Source of the DNA: Bathynomus jamesi
Taxonomy: Eukaryota; Arthropoda; Malacostraca; Isopoda; Cirolanidae
Direction: 5' to 3'
Length of the DNA stretch: 64,000 nucleotides
Assembly (NCBI GenBank): GCA_023014485.1
Contig: JAJOZX010000924.1
Span: 829,001 to 893,000, forward strand
The translations under genes and the position numbers were made by a program. How positions within the stretch are numbered: position 1 is the first letter of the stretch; every line of letters begins with the position of its first letter. The notes beneath the pieces are model-generated. The model was not told the origin of the DNA. It saw only the letters and a program-made list of their open reading frames with translations, and ran no database searches. Of this stretch, positions 34,318 through 44,955 are shown one piece after another.

Positions 34318-34491
34318 CTCCTAATATTGAAATATTTTGTATTTAGATTTATCACTAGGCTTGGTGAGTCAGTCAATAAAATAAAGCCATGTTTAGTGGA
34401 CTGGTCTGCGATATATTTTATAAATCTCAAATCTAGAAGCATTATGCACAGTGATTCACTGGCCTACTTAGTCAGTGCTCCAGAGAACTAG
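34318..34491 (+). pseudogene. Second copy of the same LINE 3' end, opposite strand
   Basis: FRFITRLGESVNKI and the following non-coding part through CAGTGCTCCAGA match the 33190-33390 segment on the other strand. It is a short 5'-truncated copy of the same family, about 1 kb away and inverted. Confidence 0.6.
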
Positions 34492-35379
34492 TAGAGCAAT
34501 TTAAGTGTCAGAAAAAAGAAAGAAAAAAAGAGGCGACTGAAAGGGAGTGAAGGCACCTCTGAAAAGGCGAAAGGAATGTCCGCTTCGTAGCAAGGTTTAT
34601 TCCAAGATGGTCGCTGCATTTAAATAAAACCTTTTTTGAGGGGATGTAAACGTTAGAAAGGGATTCGGGTTTAGTTAACGTCAGAGATTCGTGTGGAGGA
34701 TGTCGTCCTCGCAAAAATTTCTCATCTTTATTAATTTCTTTTCTCAAATTTCATTTATAAAAACAGATATGTGATAACCCTTTTGAAAACGTTCCTGAAA
34801 GAGAGTTTCTATTCGCGATATCTTCCACAGAGTTTGTACGATCATTTGAAACAAATATACATCAAATTAGTCACGCTTTCATCCCAATCCATTTATGGTG
34901 TGAGAAAGTCACCCATTAACTCCAAATTTTAAGGTATACTTACGAAAATTTTAATTTTTTCACTTAAATATTAATGAATACCAAGAGTTTTTAAATCATT
35001 TGAAAGAAAATCTTATGGAGATTACTGAGGACGTCCGAGGAAGTCTACTGCAAGAGATGACATTCTTCGTCATTTGAGTCTCAGGAACAAGAGAGTGACA
35101 TCTAATGAACTTAAGAGAAGAGAAGGGAATGAAATCTGTTTTGGTGACATTTCTGTATCTAACGTTCTCTGTGATTAAATAAAGGTTGCTTCAAGGGGAG
35201 AAAAAGCCTTTTCTTTCTTAAAAACAGCGTAAGTATAGAATTGGTTCAGACGTCGAAGAACTCTTTCACGTGTGTTACTCAAACCTTCCCTGGTTCTCCT
35301 ATACTAAATTTGGTGAACTTACACAAGCTGTTTCGGCGTGTGTGAAGGAACGTAAAACAGACATCATCATCATCATCGT
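34492..35379. other. No recognisable gene
   Basis: Purine-rich and A/T-rich DNA without element ends or coding frames I can support. Confidence 0.5.
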
Positions 35380-35630
35380 GGTTATAAGTGATGTTTAATT
35401 ACAATATATGTTCGATAATGTTCGAATAATAAAATTAATAGTATGTGCAATTAATCAAAAGCTATCTTAAAATAATTAAATTGAACGAAGCTATATTAGC
35501 CAAGGGTGCGCGACTTCTGAGACACCATTGGCTAATATACTGTAGCTTCATTCAATTTAATTATTTTAGGATACTATTAATTTTATTATTCGAACATATA
35601 TTGAATTAAACATCACGTATAAACCATTTC
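35380..35630. repeat. Foldback MITE with about 90-bp arms
   Basis: Left arm 35380-35500 and right arm 35530-35630 are imperfect reverse complements, sharing AATAATAAAATTAATAGTAT and ATATTAGCCA. The short centre has GGTGCGCGACTTCTGAGACACC. A matching GGTGCGCGACTTTTGAGACACCCTG end lies at 35669-35691, resembling a mariner terminus (CAGGGTGTCTC). Confidence 0.65.
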
Positions 35631-35754
35631 GACTCGTAAACCTCGAAAATTTGAATAAAGCCTATGGTGCGCGACTTTTGAGACACCCTGTGTGTGTGTA
35701 TATATATGTTACAACTCAGAATGGGTCCGCTGACAAACTTTTATGTTACCCACA

Positions 35755-36043
35755 GACCATGGATGGAACAAGGAACTCTTCTGGGAAAATTAAATCCACT
35801 ATAGTCCGAATAAGTAATGGTAAATGACAAATACTAGGCCTATAGGTTTTCTTTTCTTCAAGAAGCCCAACGTGCAGTCTGTGTCCCATCCACTTAATAA
35901 GTAAGTGGTATTTCGGGGCCTTTTTGCGCGTGGCTCCGTTCCCCTCATGAAAAAAACTATAGTACTGGTATTTGTCATTTATCATTACTTATTCGGATTA
36001 TAGTGGATTTAATTCCCCCAGAAGTGTTCCTTGTTCCATGCAA
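35755..36043. repeat. Foldback with about 80-bp arms
   Basis: Left arm 35755-35835 and right arm 35960-36043 share TTAAATCCACTATA, CCGAATAAGTAATG and GGAACAAGGAAC in inverted order. The centre of about 120 bp is unrelated. No gene. Confidence 0.7.
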
Positions 36044-36797
36044 TATATATATATATGTATAATATTCCGAGTTGTTGGTTTAATATGTATGTAAGAAGCG
36101 ATATGATAAGAACGGGCGTATTTATGTTTCGTTAAGGAGGAAACAAACTTGCGGTGCATCTTGCTCCTGATAAAACATGCAGCGGTACCAATGTAAACTA
36201 ACGACAAAAGCACAGGAATGATCCTGAATTAGACCTCTCATGTGATTAACATAAATGATCCACCTTGGGAAGTCTCGTTATGACTGACACATTTACTTGG
36301 CAATGACGCTGCGAGCTGCTCGTTATCTGAATAGGTGTATGGGTGGAGATTTCTTTGTAAAATGACAAACTTTTACTTTCTATTCCTGAATTAACCCTTT
36401 TGCTGCATCCCATTCTGATACGCCCTGTGCGTGCCACGCTAATACCCCAGAACGAAAGCTGTGCGTATAAATGCGCCAGAAAATAAACTTGAATTATTTT
36501 TTTGCTTCGTCTTTTGTTTGCCTTTAAAATAGGTTTTCTATCAGTAATATTTTCAATTTTTCATGGGTAACAAAAAAATAAAGGTTGAAATGAAATAAAA
36601 TAGAGATATTATCTTTATTTAGTTAACTAAAAGTTAAATGCTGAGTGATAAATTTTGAAACATGGTTCGGCGCATAACCCTGGGGTATCAGGGCATGTCT
36701 TGCATTGAAAACGTACTCGTTTTTCTATCCCATGGGCAGGGCCGGATTAAGACCTTTAGAGGCCCTAAGCACTTAAAAGATTTTGGTGCCCCATATA

Positions 36798-37708
36798 CAG
36801 GGCGTCCCAAAAAAATGTATACACACTTTAAATAATTATAAAGGCAGTGTTTATTAAAATACATTTCATTTTCAAAATGTAATAGAATCTACAGACATTA
36901 TTTAATTGTTTTGTCAACGCCTGTTTTCAAACTGACGTCCGTTCTGGTCCAGGCACTGCTGATAACGCGAAGCAATGGAATCGCAAACATCACGAAACAT
37001 TTCGTTTGGTATTTGTGTGCATTCTCGTTCAATGGCTGCTCTCAATTCAGCGACTGTTGCAGGTTTTATAGCGTAGACTTTGTCTTTTAAGTATCCCCAT
37101 AAAAAAAAGTCTAGTGGTGTGAGGTCTGGTGAACGCGGAGGGTATTCTACGAAACCCCTTCGTCCAATCCACATCCACATCGTGCCAAGTACCACTCGCA
37201 ATACTCCACTCTTCGGTCCGGATCATCATCTTCATTAATAGCATGGACTAATCTTGGAATGTAACTTTTCCATTGACAGCGCTTCAAAATGCGTTGGACA
37301 GACGATTCTGAAATTCCTACCTCACGACTCGCTTGCCGCACAGATTTTCTTGGACTTTGGTGATACGTTTCCAGTACTCTTTCTTGCTTTGTGGGGCTTG
37401 TCGATGTCCGTGGTCTTTCGGAACGCTTCTTGTGGACATTCTGAACAGTTCCATCGGCTTCAAACTTATCTCTAATTCGAGTGATGGTAAGTCGCGTTGG
37501 TGGATCTGTTTGAAACTCCCTCCTAAACTGTCTTTGCACTTCAACTGCGTTTTCACACTTCCAGTAGCATTTTAGAATGAATTTCCTTTGTTCAAAGCTT
37601 AGTCTGACTGCCATTATTAATTCTAATGGGTTTAACTTGGAAAGAAAGAAACATCAATTGAGCTATCAGCTGTTAAAGTGTGTATACACATTTTTTTGGG
37701 ACGCCCTG
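36798..37708 (-). mobile_element. Internally deleted mariner inside the hAT
   Basis: Inverted ends CAGGGCGTCCCAAAAAAATG of about 30 bp with TA on both sides (36796-36797, 37709-37710). At 911 bp it lacks the middle of its transposase gene. Confidence 0.9.
36914..37614 (-). pseudogene. Mariner transposase with central deletion
   Basis: The first 145 or so codons (start [11 protein letters not shown] at 37614) hold the two helix-turn-helix regions, with [19 protein letters not shown]. The frame then breaks near 37195 and resumes as [19 protein letters not shown] followed by LDFFLWGYLKDK, the third catalytic acid region (SPDLTPLD), ending at 36914. The stretch with the first and second acids is gone. 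Only the DNA-binding part could yield a stable peptide. Confidence 0.85.
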
Positions 37709-37824
37709 TATATGTAATTCAAAATATAAACAAAAATAAACCATAAAATAAAATTTTATTTTTTGAAATGAAACAAAACTTACAGTAAGATGGAAAATAA
37801 TGTTTATTTTTGTATACTTCCACT

Positions 37825-40512
37825 TCATTTATATTTGAAAAGTTTTCTCCTACTTTTTTTAATTGCAAAGTCTTTGATCAGATCCTCAAAACTAATCTTA
37901 CGTAACACATCTGCTTCTATACTTAGTAGAGATAAGGCATCCAGCCTGCCTTGTGTCATAGTTGTTCTGTTGGTATTTTTAATATACTTCAACTGAGAAA
38001 ATGAACGCTCAGCTGAGCAATTTGTGACCATTAATGTTAAAAATATACGAAAGACAATTTCTACATTTGGGAAGGCACACTCAATATTGTCTTCTACAAT
38101 TATTTTATAAAGTTCAGCATGACTGAATCTTGTTTTTACATTTTTTTTTGCACTGAACTTATGGCACACATCTGAGTGAAACTGCTGAAGCTCAGTAGAG
38201 AAATTAGTGTTCAAGTCCTCTGGGTAAGCATCAATCATCTTTTTACAACCCTGAGAATACCTTTCAATTTCAGTAGATGATGAAGTGGTGACATTATGTG
38301 GCACATCACTTAGAAAAGAAAATCTCTCTGCTATTTCTTTGTATATCTCTCCTCTTCTTCTCATCTCAGTTTCAAGTTTGTCAACAATTGTGTAAAAGGT
38401 GGTGATAAGAAATTTATCTCTGGCATTCAGATATACTTCTGGTGCATCTCCGTCATTGGGTACCTTCTTTCTGATACGTTTGCGAGTTTGAGCTGCCTTG
38501 TAATCAACATCTGGTAGCATTTCCTTTGTAGCTGTTTCATATCTCTCAAATTCATCTCGTGAAGTGCACAGTTGGTCAGCTAATGATCCATACAGATCTG
38601 CACATGTTTTTAAGTTCACATCCTTATTCTGTAGAACTTTGCTTACTCTATGAAAATTTTGCAAAATCTCATCCCAAAAATTCAACATAAAAACGAATTC
38701 TAGCTCTTGCATCTTATTTGCAATATTATTTGCTTCTCTTCTAGTGTCTCCCTTTTGTGACTGGTCTTCAGCTATACATTCTAACGCTTCTAAAATTTTA
38801 AGGAAAGATTTCAAAATTGCTGCTGTTGCCATAGCATGTGCCTCCCATCTGGTATCAGAGAGGGATTTTAAGACACTTTCATTTCCAATACAACCTTTAA
38901 GAATTTCCCACCTGCTGGTTGAGGCTAAAAAAAAGGTATAGAGCAACTGCACTGTAGAGAAGAAATTAACCGCCTCTTGACAGCAGTCAACAGCACTTCG
39001 GCCTACCAGATTTAGTGAATGGGCTGCACAGGGCACATATATAGCAAACTTGTTTGTTTCTAAAATTTTTTGCTGCATCCCCTTATAACGCCCAGACATG
39101 TTGGCAGCGTTGTCGTAAGATTGACCCCTACATTTTGAAAAGTTTAGCTTACAAACTTCACGTAAGTACTGCAACACCTGATTTGCCATTTCCTCACCAG
39201 TATGGCTTTTCATTTTCAGAAAGGTTAAAAAGCGTTCAATAGGCTGTCCATCTTTTAAGTACCTAAGTACAACACTTAACTGATCGATATGTGATAGATC
39301 TGGTGTTGAATCAACTGACAAACTAAAATAACCAGAAGATTTTACTTCGTCAACAATGAGTGCGTGGACCTTTTGAGCCATTAGTTGAATGAGTTCCTCA
39401 CAGGTGGTTTTGGACAGGTAAGAAGGATTTCCTTTGCCAGAATTTCCATATTTCAAAATGTGACCTGCTAAAAATGGATCAAACCGGCTTATGAGCTCAA
39501 GCAGCCCTAAAAAATTCCCATTCTGCAATGATCCAAATCTTTCTTCTGTTCCTCGAAAAGACAAGCCACGTTCAGCTAACGTACAAATAACAGCTATGAC
39601 ACGCCTCAAGACATGTTCCCAGTAATCACACTCTTCCTGAATTTGTTTTTCCAACTGTTGTCCCAACCCCGCACCTTGTCTGCGAGTTAAGTATGTTAGC
39701 ATAGAGTCTCGGTGAGTAGTGCTTTTTTCATGATGATCAATTACAATAGTATTTCGCCAGTCACTGAACCCTTCTCTTATAACAAAATGTGAGACATTTT
39801 TAGGAGCAAACAGTTTACAAACATAACAGTAAACTGATCCTGTTGATGGTGAATACAATAACCACTCTCTCTTGTATTTCTCACCATTGGCTTTTGTCCC
39901 AACGAAAAGTTTTTGTGAACAGTATCTTGCTGGTTTGCCACTACTGAAATGCCGGTAAGACTTGTCAAATGGCCCATTGTGGTGTTGACAGTCACTGGGT
40001 CCACAAGCAATCCAATAAGCCACACCATCAGCAGAGAAATCAAGCCACAACCCTGGATCTTTTGCTATATTTACTTCATCTTCTGCAGACTGATTCATTT
40101 CACCACCATCACCATGGTCCACTAAACTTTCATTTTCAGCAATTATTTCAACCCCAGAATGTCTTGTAAAGCAACTTGAATCAACATTTGCAGTAGAGGT
40201 ATCAAGAGAATTTACAGGCAAAGTGAGATCAGTAGTGAGACATGTGGTAGATGAACCTGCTTGTGACACCTCGGTGATTCCAACGTCGTCATATTTTGAT
40301 TTTGAAGTGATCAAAGTGGTATTTGTGTCCACTTCTGATGACGGAGATTGGTTTTGATTCAGAATCGGTATATCATGTTGACGTTGTGGTCGTGGAATTT
40401 GTGTGAAGAAATCAGTCAGCTTTGCAGTCTTGGACTCTAAATCCAAAGTCTTCTCTTGTTTCTCTTTTGATAGTTTTCGCTTTTGTGCACCACTTAACTG
40501 AACACGTTTCAT
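37825..40512 (-). CDS. hAT transposase, 895 aa, TTF-type zinc finger, intact
   Basis: Cut-and-paste transposase of the hAT superfamily, of the type often annotated as zinc finger MYM-type protein 1-like. Start MKRVQLSGAQ at 40512, with no internal stop. Basic N-terminus, then a TTF-type zinc finger (about residues 166-270, with CGPSDCQHHNGP, ARYCSQ and YCYVCKLF). The RNase H-like core follows: SVDSTPD (D401, first acid), CRGQSYDNAANMSG (D467, second acid), the CxxH motif CAAH (495-498) and DTRWEAH (553-559). A C-terminal hAT dimerisation region (about 815-870) includes TNCSAERSFSQLK. The length is normal for this group. It is the only full-length transposase here and the only long gene in this element. 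The 5' leader to the right end (40513-41723) has no other gene. Expression is unproven. Confidence 0.9.
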   Translation of the reverse strand: MKRVQLSGAQKRKLSKEKQEKTLDLESKTAKLTDFFTQIPRPQRQHDIPILNQNQSPSSEVDTNTTLITSKSKYDDVGITEVSQAGSSTTCLTTDLTLPVNSLDTSTANVDSSCFTRHSGVEIIAENESLVDHGDGGEMNQSAEDEVNIAKDPGLWLDFSADGVAYWIACGPSDCQHHNGPFDKSYRHFSSGKPARYCSQKLFVGTKANGEKYKREWLLYSPSTGSVYCYVCKLFAPKNVSHFVIREGFSDWRNTIVIDHHEKSTTHRDSMLTYLTRRQGAGLGQQLEKQIQEECDYWEHVLRRVIAVICTLAERGLSFRGTEERFGSLQNGNFLGLLELISRFDPFLAGHILKYGNSGKGNPSYLSKTTCEELIQLMAQKVHALIVDEVKSSGYFSLSVDSTPDLSHIDQLSVVLRYLKDGQPIERFLTFLKMKSHTGEEMANQVLQYLREVCKLNFSKCRGQSYDNAANMSGRYKGMQQKILETNKFAIYVPCAAHSLNLVGRSAVDCCQEAVNFFSTVQLLYTFFLASTSRWEILKGCIGNESVLKSLSDTRWEAHAMATAAILKSFLKILEALECIAEDQSQKGDTRREANNIANKMQELEFVFMLNFWDEILQNFHRVSKVLQNKDVNLKTCADLYGSLADQLCTSRDEFERYETATKEMLPDVDYKAAQTRKRIRKKVPNDGDAPEVYLNARDKFLITTFYTIVDKLETEMRRRGEIYKEIAERFSFLSDVPHNVTTSSSTEIERYSQGCKKMIDAYPEDLNTNFSTELQQFHSDVCHKFSAKKNVKTRFSHAELYKIIVEDNIECAFPNVEIVFRIFLTLMVTNCSAERSFSQLKYIKNTNRTTMTQGRLDALSLLSIEADVLRKISFEDLIKDFAIKKSRRKLFKYK

Positions 40513-41640
40513 CTTGGTTCTTGGGGATCTGTAAAATACAGAAATAAAAAGAATATTTTATTTGTATATTATGTGGCAATCAACACAGTTACACATATCA
40601 CAATCTTGGCTTTGTTCTTTATTCTCAGAAAGACAAAATGGGAACCGTACACAACCAAAGTGGCAATTTAAATATAAGTGGCAATTAAATATAACTCAAC
40701 CGAAATATCAACTCGAAATGTTGAATACAAATCAAATCGAAAGAAGGAACCAAAAGAAGGAACCGAAAGAAGGAACCGAAACCTATAAAATAAAAATACT
40801 TAACATTAGAATTAATAATACGCAATCTATAAAAATATCAATATTAACATTTCACTATTAACGAGCCACATTTTATATTTACATTTATTTATTTATTTAA
40901 AACACAATATTTAATTATAGGAAATATGAACATTTGCTTAGGGCCTAAATTGTCCTAACTACGTTTGATGTTATATATACATTACAAATTATTCACTCTG
41001 GTTATTACAATCTAAATTCTTTTATACTGTTATGACAATAGATAAATAAATTATAAAATAAAGATACGTGTATGATAAAATATTGTTATATATACAAATA
41101 AAGTACACTTCATAGACTTACCCTAGAGAAGAAGAGAGAGCAACAGATAAACTTCTTCAACGCTAATTAACTTAGGTCAGTATATCTTATTATTATAATG
41201 GCCGTGATAAACATCACTTGATACAACAGCAATATAGAGAGTTTATAGTTTCTTTTATTTTAATATTAATTATATTACAATTCTATAAACCTAAATCTTT
41301 CTGTAAAACAATACCAAATGATTATGTAAAATATATATTTAATATTATATGCACAAATCACACGTTCAGAATAACTTCCTATAGCACACGAAAATATTTA
41401 ATCTATATGTATTTTTAATATGGCGCTCAAAGATTTGATATAAACAAAATAATAACGCAAAGCGTAAAGTGTGTGATTACAACGAAATATATTTATTCTC
41501 TCAAAAGGGTTGTTGTTCACTACAAATTCAAACAATGAAAAAAAATAAATACTATATATGAATATATATAATTCAGTTTTCAACAGCTTATAGGCTATAA
41601 GCCGCGATTATAATAGTATAATAAATCCATGGTAAATCGG
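40513..41640. other. 5' non-coding part of the hAT element
   Basis: A/T-rich leader upstream of the transposase. Only low-complexity frames are present. A promoter must lie here if the gene is active, but I cannot point to one. Confidence 0.5.
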
Positions 41641-43454
41641 ACAATGGAAAATTTCTGTGGTGCCCCCCTTCCCTTGATGCCCTAAGCACGGGCTTATTTT
41701 GCTTAATGGTTAATCCGGCCCTGCCCATGGGCATAACATACCCTGCATCTCTTTGTGGGTCTTGGGGTACGTTCAGAATTTGATGTAATTTTCTTGGTAA
41801 AATGTTTTCCAACTAGTCTTGGAACTACTGATTTCTTCAAGTTAGGTTCATCTGCAGATGTCAGTCCTTTTATAATCTCATGGCAAAAGTCTAGAAAGGG
41901 AACTTTTCCCTTTTTTATGAGATTATAAATTCCACAAGCATCTAGTACTCGGACCTGAATCAAATGCATTGCCAGCTTCTTATACCATTTTAGAGACTTT
42001 CTTGGGACAGAGTAATAATGCAGTATTTTTTCTGTTCAGTCTACATATCCCATATGTTTGTTGTATTCATGTACGCAAGCTGGAATGGTTTTTTCGACTC
42101 AACCTTCCTTTGACCTACGTGTTACTGTCCCATCACTGTTCGAATGGTAATTGGAAAGCATGCAAACTCTTCTCTTGTCATGAAACACAAGGGAAAGCAG
42201 TTCAGGAGTCTCAAAGGCAAGTTTTTTTCCTTTTGCCACATTCATAGTTTTCATAGCATGGCATAAGCCCTTACGATTACTTCTAACAGTCCCTGCGGCA
42301 CCAGTTTTATTATCACTAAGGTATTTGTATAGTTTTGGTGATGTATAGAAGTTATCAGTGAAGATGATGTGACCTTTTCCTAAATATTTTTCCATCATAC
42401 TTACTACAATACTTTCAGTCTTAGAAAAATCAGCAACAGTTTCCATGGTCCCGGTATATATTTTATATTTCAAAGTAACACAATTTTCATCCACAAGTCT
42501 GCCCCCACAGCAACAAAGATTCATCCAAACTTAGATTCTGAGAAGTTGAATATTTTGATTCAAGAGCAGATGTCATCAACTCAATAAAGTCATGCAATTT
42601 CACCATCTTCCCCCCTCTTTCCTTCAACGTCTCATCTGCATTGTCAGCAAAATGCAAAAAAGAAAGAATGTTGGTGAATCTGTCTCTTTTCATGATTGCT
42701 GTAAATACTGGAGTAGCATAAAAACTGTCGGTTGACCAATACATACCTATCTTGGGTTTTTGTATAATACCCATGAGAAGTGAAAGCCCTATAAATTGCT
42801 TCATTTCTGTAAACGTAGTTGGGACCCATGCACTATACCGAGATGTTGATTTCAGATTAGGTGTAGCAGCCAGAAATTGAGTTGCATATTTGTTTGTTTC
42901 TGTAACCATTAGCTCAATTACTTCTTTGGGAAAAACTTCACAAAAAACATCATACATCGTATGAGTTTGACCATTGAAGAGCACTTTATTTTCACCAGTA
43001 AACTGCCACCCACCTCTGGTACAGCCTATATTTTCACCAATTTCCTGCCATTCAAAATTCTCGCTCGATTTTGTTGCTTTAGGCAGATCTCTTTCCAAAA
43101 GTACCACATTTTCTTCATCATCGTCACTACTTGATGTGTTTTGTATAATATTCCGTACATTATCTTGCGCCCAGTCATCCTCACTTTCACATTCTATATC
43201 ACTTTCAGAATATATTGAGAGATATTCGTTTATACCATTCTCATCTAGAGATGATTTTTTACGCTTATTACTGCTTGTGGATGCCATGCTGAACTGATTG
43301 GGGAGTCTATTTCACTCCCCCCTCTGGTGAGCTGAGAGTCAGAAAATAAAAAAAGATGCCAAATACCACCATATTGATGTCTAATATTAGTCAGGGAACT
43401 AACTACGTTGTTCTAATAGGAACGAGGGGGTTTATAGACTGTTTAGTAAACGTG

Positions 43455-43572
43455 GAAAACAATGTTTACCATGCGTCCTGAGAGAAGATTTTTAATGGTA
43501 AACATAGTTTACCATGCGTCCTGAGTCGGGCTTTTTTATGGTAAACATAGTTTACCACACGCACTGAAAGGG
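43455..43572. repeat. Three subterminal repeats of the piggyBac right end
   Basis: Near 43468, 43502 and 43545 the sequence repeats TTTACCATGCGTCCTGAG or its variant TTTACCACACGCACTGAA. Two copies contain the palindrome GGTAAACATAGTTTACC. Regularly spaced palindromic repeats next to a TTAA end are plausible transposase-binding sites. Confidence 0.7.
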
Positions 43573-43616
43573 TTAATCTATAAACAATGTATCCCCAATA
43601 TATATATGTAAATATA

Positions 43617-43785
43617 AAACCTTTGGTTTGCTTCCGCCCGAATTGTTCATTTTGACGAAGGTCAAACTTTTCACTCAACCTTAGACCTACAGTTTAACGT
43701 GGAATCCGAACCACGCCCCACCAGCAGTCCAGCGTCGTAACCACTAGGCTACCCAGGGAACCCATTTATCTACCAACCACTTTCT
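43617..43785 (-). repeat. tRNA-derived SINE, copy 1
   Basis: On the minus strand: GGTTGGTAGATAAATGGG, then box A-like TAGCCTAGTGGTTA, box B-like GGTTCGGATTCC, and a body ending AAAATGAACAATTCGGG. The same body and start occur on the plus strand at 44510-44715, which defines a family. Confidence 0.75.
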
Positions 43786-43794
43786 TTATTGTGT

Positions 43795-43912
43795 GGAAGG
43801 AAGAACAGCTGGGTTTTGCTGCGCGCCGCCTGCCGTCACCGGGTCTCGATCCCGGGGCCGATGGATTCGTAGTCAGCGACGCTAACCACTACACCACAGA
43901 GGCGGACCATTC
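43795..43912 (-). repeat. tRNA-like SINE head joined upstream of copy 1
   Basis: On the minus strand: box A TGGTGTAGTGGTTAG, box B GGGATCGAGACCC, and a perfect T stem CCGGG/CCCGG. It lies directly upstream of copy 1 in the same orientation, so together they may form a dimeric SINE. Confidence 0.6.
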
Positions 43913-44250
43913 TGCGTTGTATCATATATATATATATATATATATATACTAATTGAGCCTCAATTTTCCCAGTTCGGATGGAGAGCTAGACAACTTGAGC
44001 GGCGGCAAGTAGTTATAGGAATATCTTCATCAGAGCCGCTCAGCTCAGTACCACAGGAAACAGAATTAGCGCCGCTACTCTTCATAATCCTGACATTACC
44101 AGAAACAGCACAATAACATCCGATGACACAAAGATCATTAGAAAATAAGAAATCTCGAAGATCTCTACAAGCAGAATGTTTTTGTGCATTATTATGTTTT
44201 GCGGTCATACTATTCTCAGCTTTCCCAAGATTCCCGACTTGTGAATTTGG

Positions 44251-44332
<82 letters not shown>

Positions 44333-44509
44333 TTAATTACCACTTACAGTCTCTACCACGATGGTTTCAAATATTTGCAAAATATATATTTGCGGTCATA
44401 CTATTCGATCCTCAACTTTGATTAATGTATTCGGCTTGACTTTCTACTTGTCAATTCTCGCGTAGGAGTGTGATTAAATTGTGTTTAGCTCATGAAAATG
44501 AATGTCTGT
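43913..44509. other. No recognised gene; contains (TA)n and (GT)n
   Basis: Holds a TA run (43921-43949) and a TA-GT compound repeat (44252-44325). A cysteine-rich frame of 82 codons on the minus strand (43960-44208) shows no family motif I know, and I do not call it a gene. Confidence 0.5.
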
Positions 44510-44715
44510 TTGGGTTGGTAGATAAATGGGCGCCTTAGGTATCCTAGTGTTAAGACGCTGGGGTTCTGGTTGAGAGATAGAGTCCGGGCGATGACATTGT
44601 AATTTCACCCCGCCACTGCTGCAGCTTAGTTTGGATTCAACGTTAAACTGTAGGTCTAAGGCGAAGTGAAAAGTTTGATCTTTGTCAAAATGAACAATTC
44701 GGGGAGAAGGAAAAC
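44510..44715 (+). repeat. tRNA-derived SINE, copy 2
   Basis: Plus-strand copy of the SINE at 43617-43785, sharing GGTTGGTAGATAAATGGG, CGTTAAACTGTAGGTCTAAG and AAAATGAACAATTCGGG. The tRNA-like region is more decayed than in copy 1 and contains an extra segment near 44580-44630. Confidence 0.7.
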
Positions 44716-44912
44716 CCCCTTTACGATCTTATCGAGAGGAATTTATAATAAAGAAATTATAAATATTTTTGTTTTTCTTTTCATTCCTTTATCTATATAT
44801 TTTTTAAAATTTTGCTGATAACTAACGGCCATCATAAACTCAGTAAATGAATTCCAATATACTTCTGAAAATTAAAGCTATGAATATTATATCCATATAG
44901 AATAAACAAATC

Positions 44913-44955
<43 letters not shown>

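Larger units (their letters stand above)
36737..41723 (-). mobile_element. hAT element with intact transposase and a nested mariner
   Basis: Both ends read CAGGGCCGGATTAA. Exact 8-bp duplications CCCATGGG (36729-36736, 41724-41731) flank it. Length 4987 bp, of which 911 bp are a mariner inserted near its left (3') end. The transposase gene is open throughout. This is the best candidate in the window for an element still able to move. Confidence 0.9.
36627..43287 (-). pseudogene. piggyBac transposase, split by hAT insertion
   Basis: The start is MASTSSNKRKK at 43287. An acidic N-terminal region is followed by the DDE-type core: LSLDESLLLW (first D), IIFTDNFYTSP (second D) and MGYVD (third D, about 42055). 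The C-terminal cysteine-rich domain begins RCRVCYAHG at the hAT edge and resumes beyond it as RFQCKTCPDTPG and CFKIYHSAF, with the stop at 36627. It thus keeps the C-x2-C...C-x2-C...YH pattern of the family. Lesions besides the insertion: a frameshift near 42510 (after SLLLW), another near 42105 and a stop after YVD. The reading frame is continuous across the CCCATGGG duplication, so the hAT landed in coding DNA. Confidence 0.85.
36395..43572 (-). mobile_element. piggyBac element, interrupted by a hAT
   Basis: Ends CCCTTTTGCTGC (left) and CCCTTTCAGTGC (right, reverse complement) lie directly next to TTAA on both sides (36391-36394, 43573-43576), the piggyBac target signature. The transposase reads on the minus strand from 43287 to 36627. 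A hAT (36737-41723) is inserted in its last coding part. Three subterminal repeats lie at the right end. Confidence 0.9.

Noticed and set aside
43960..44208. Cysteine-containing 82-codon minus-strand frame as a secreted peptide gene
   Set aside because: No signal peptide, start context or paired-cysteine framework that I could defend.
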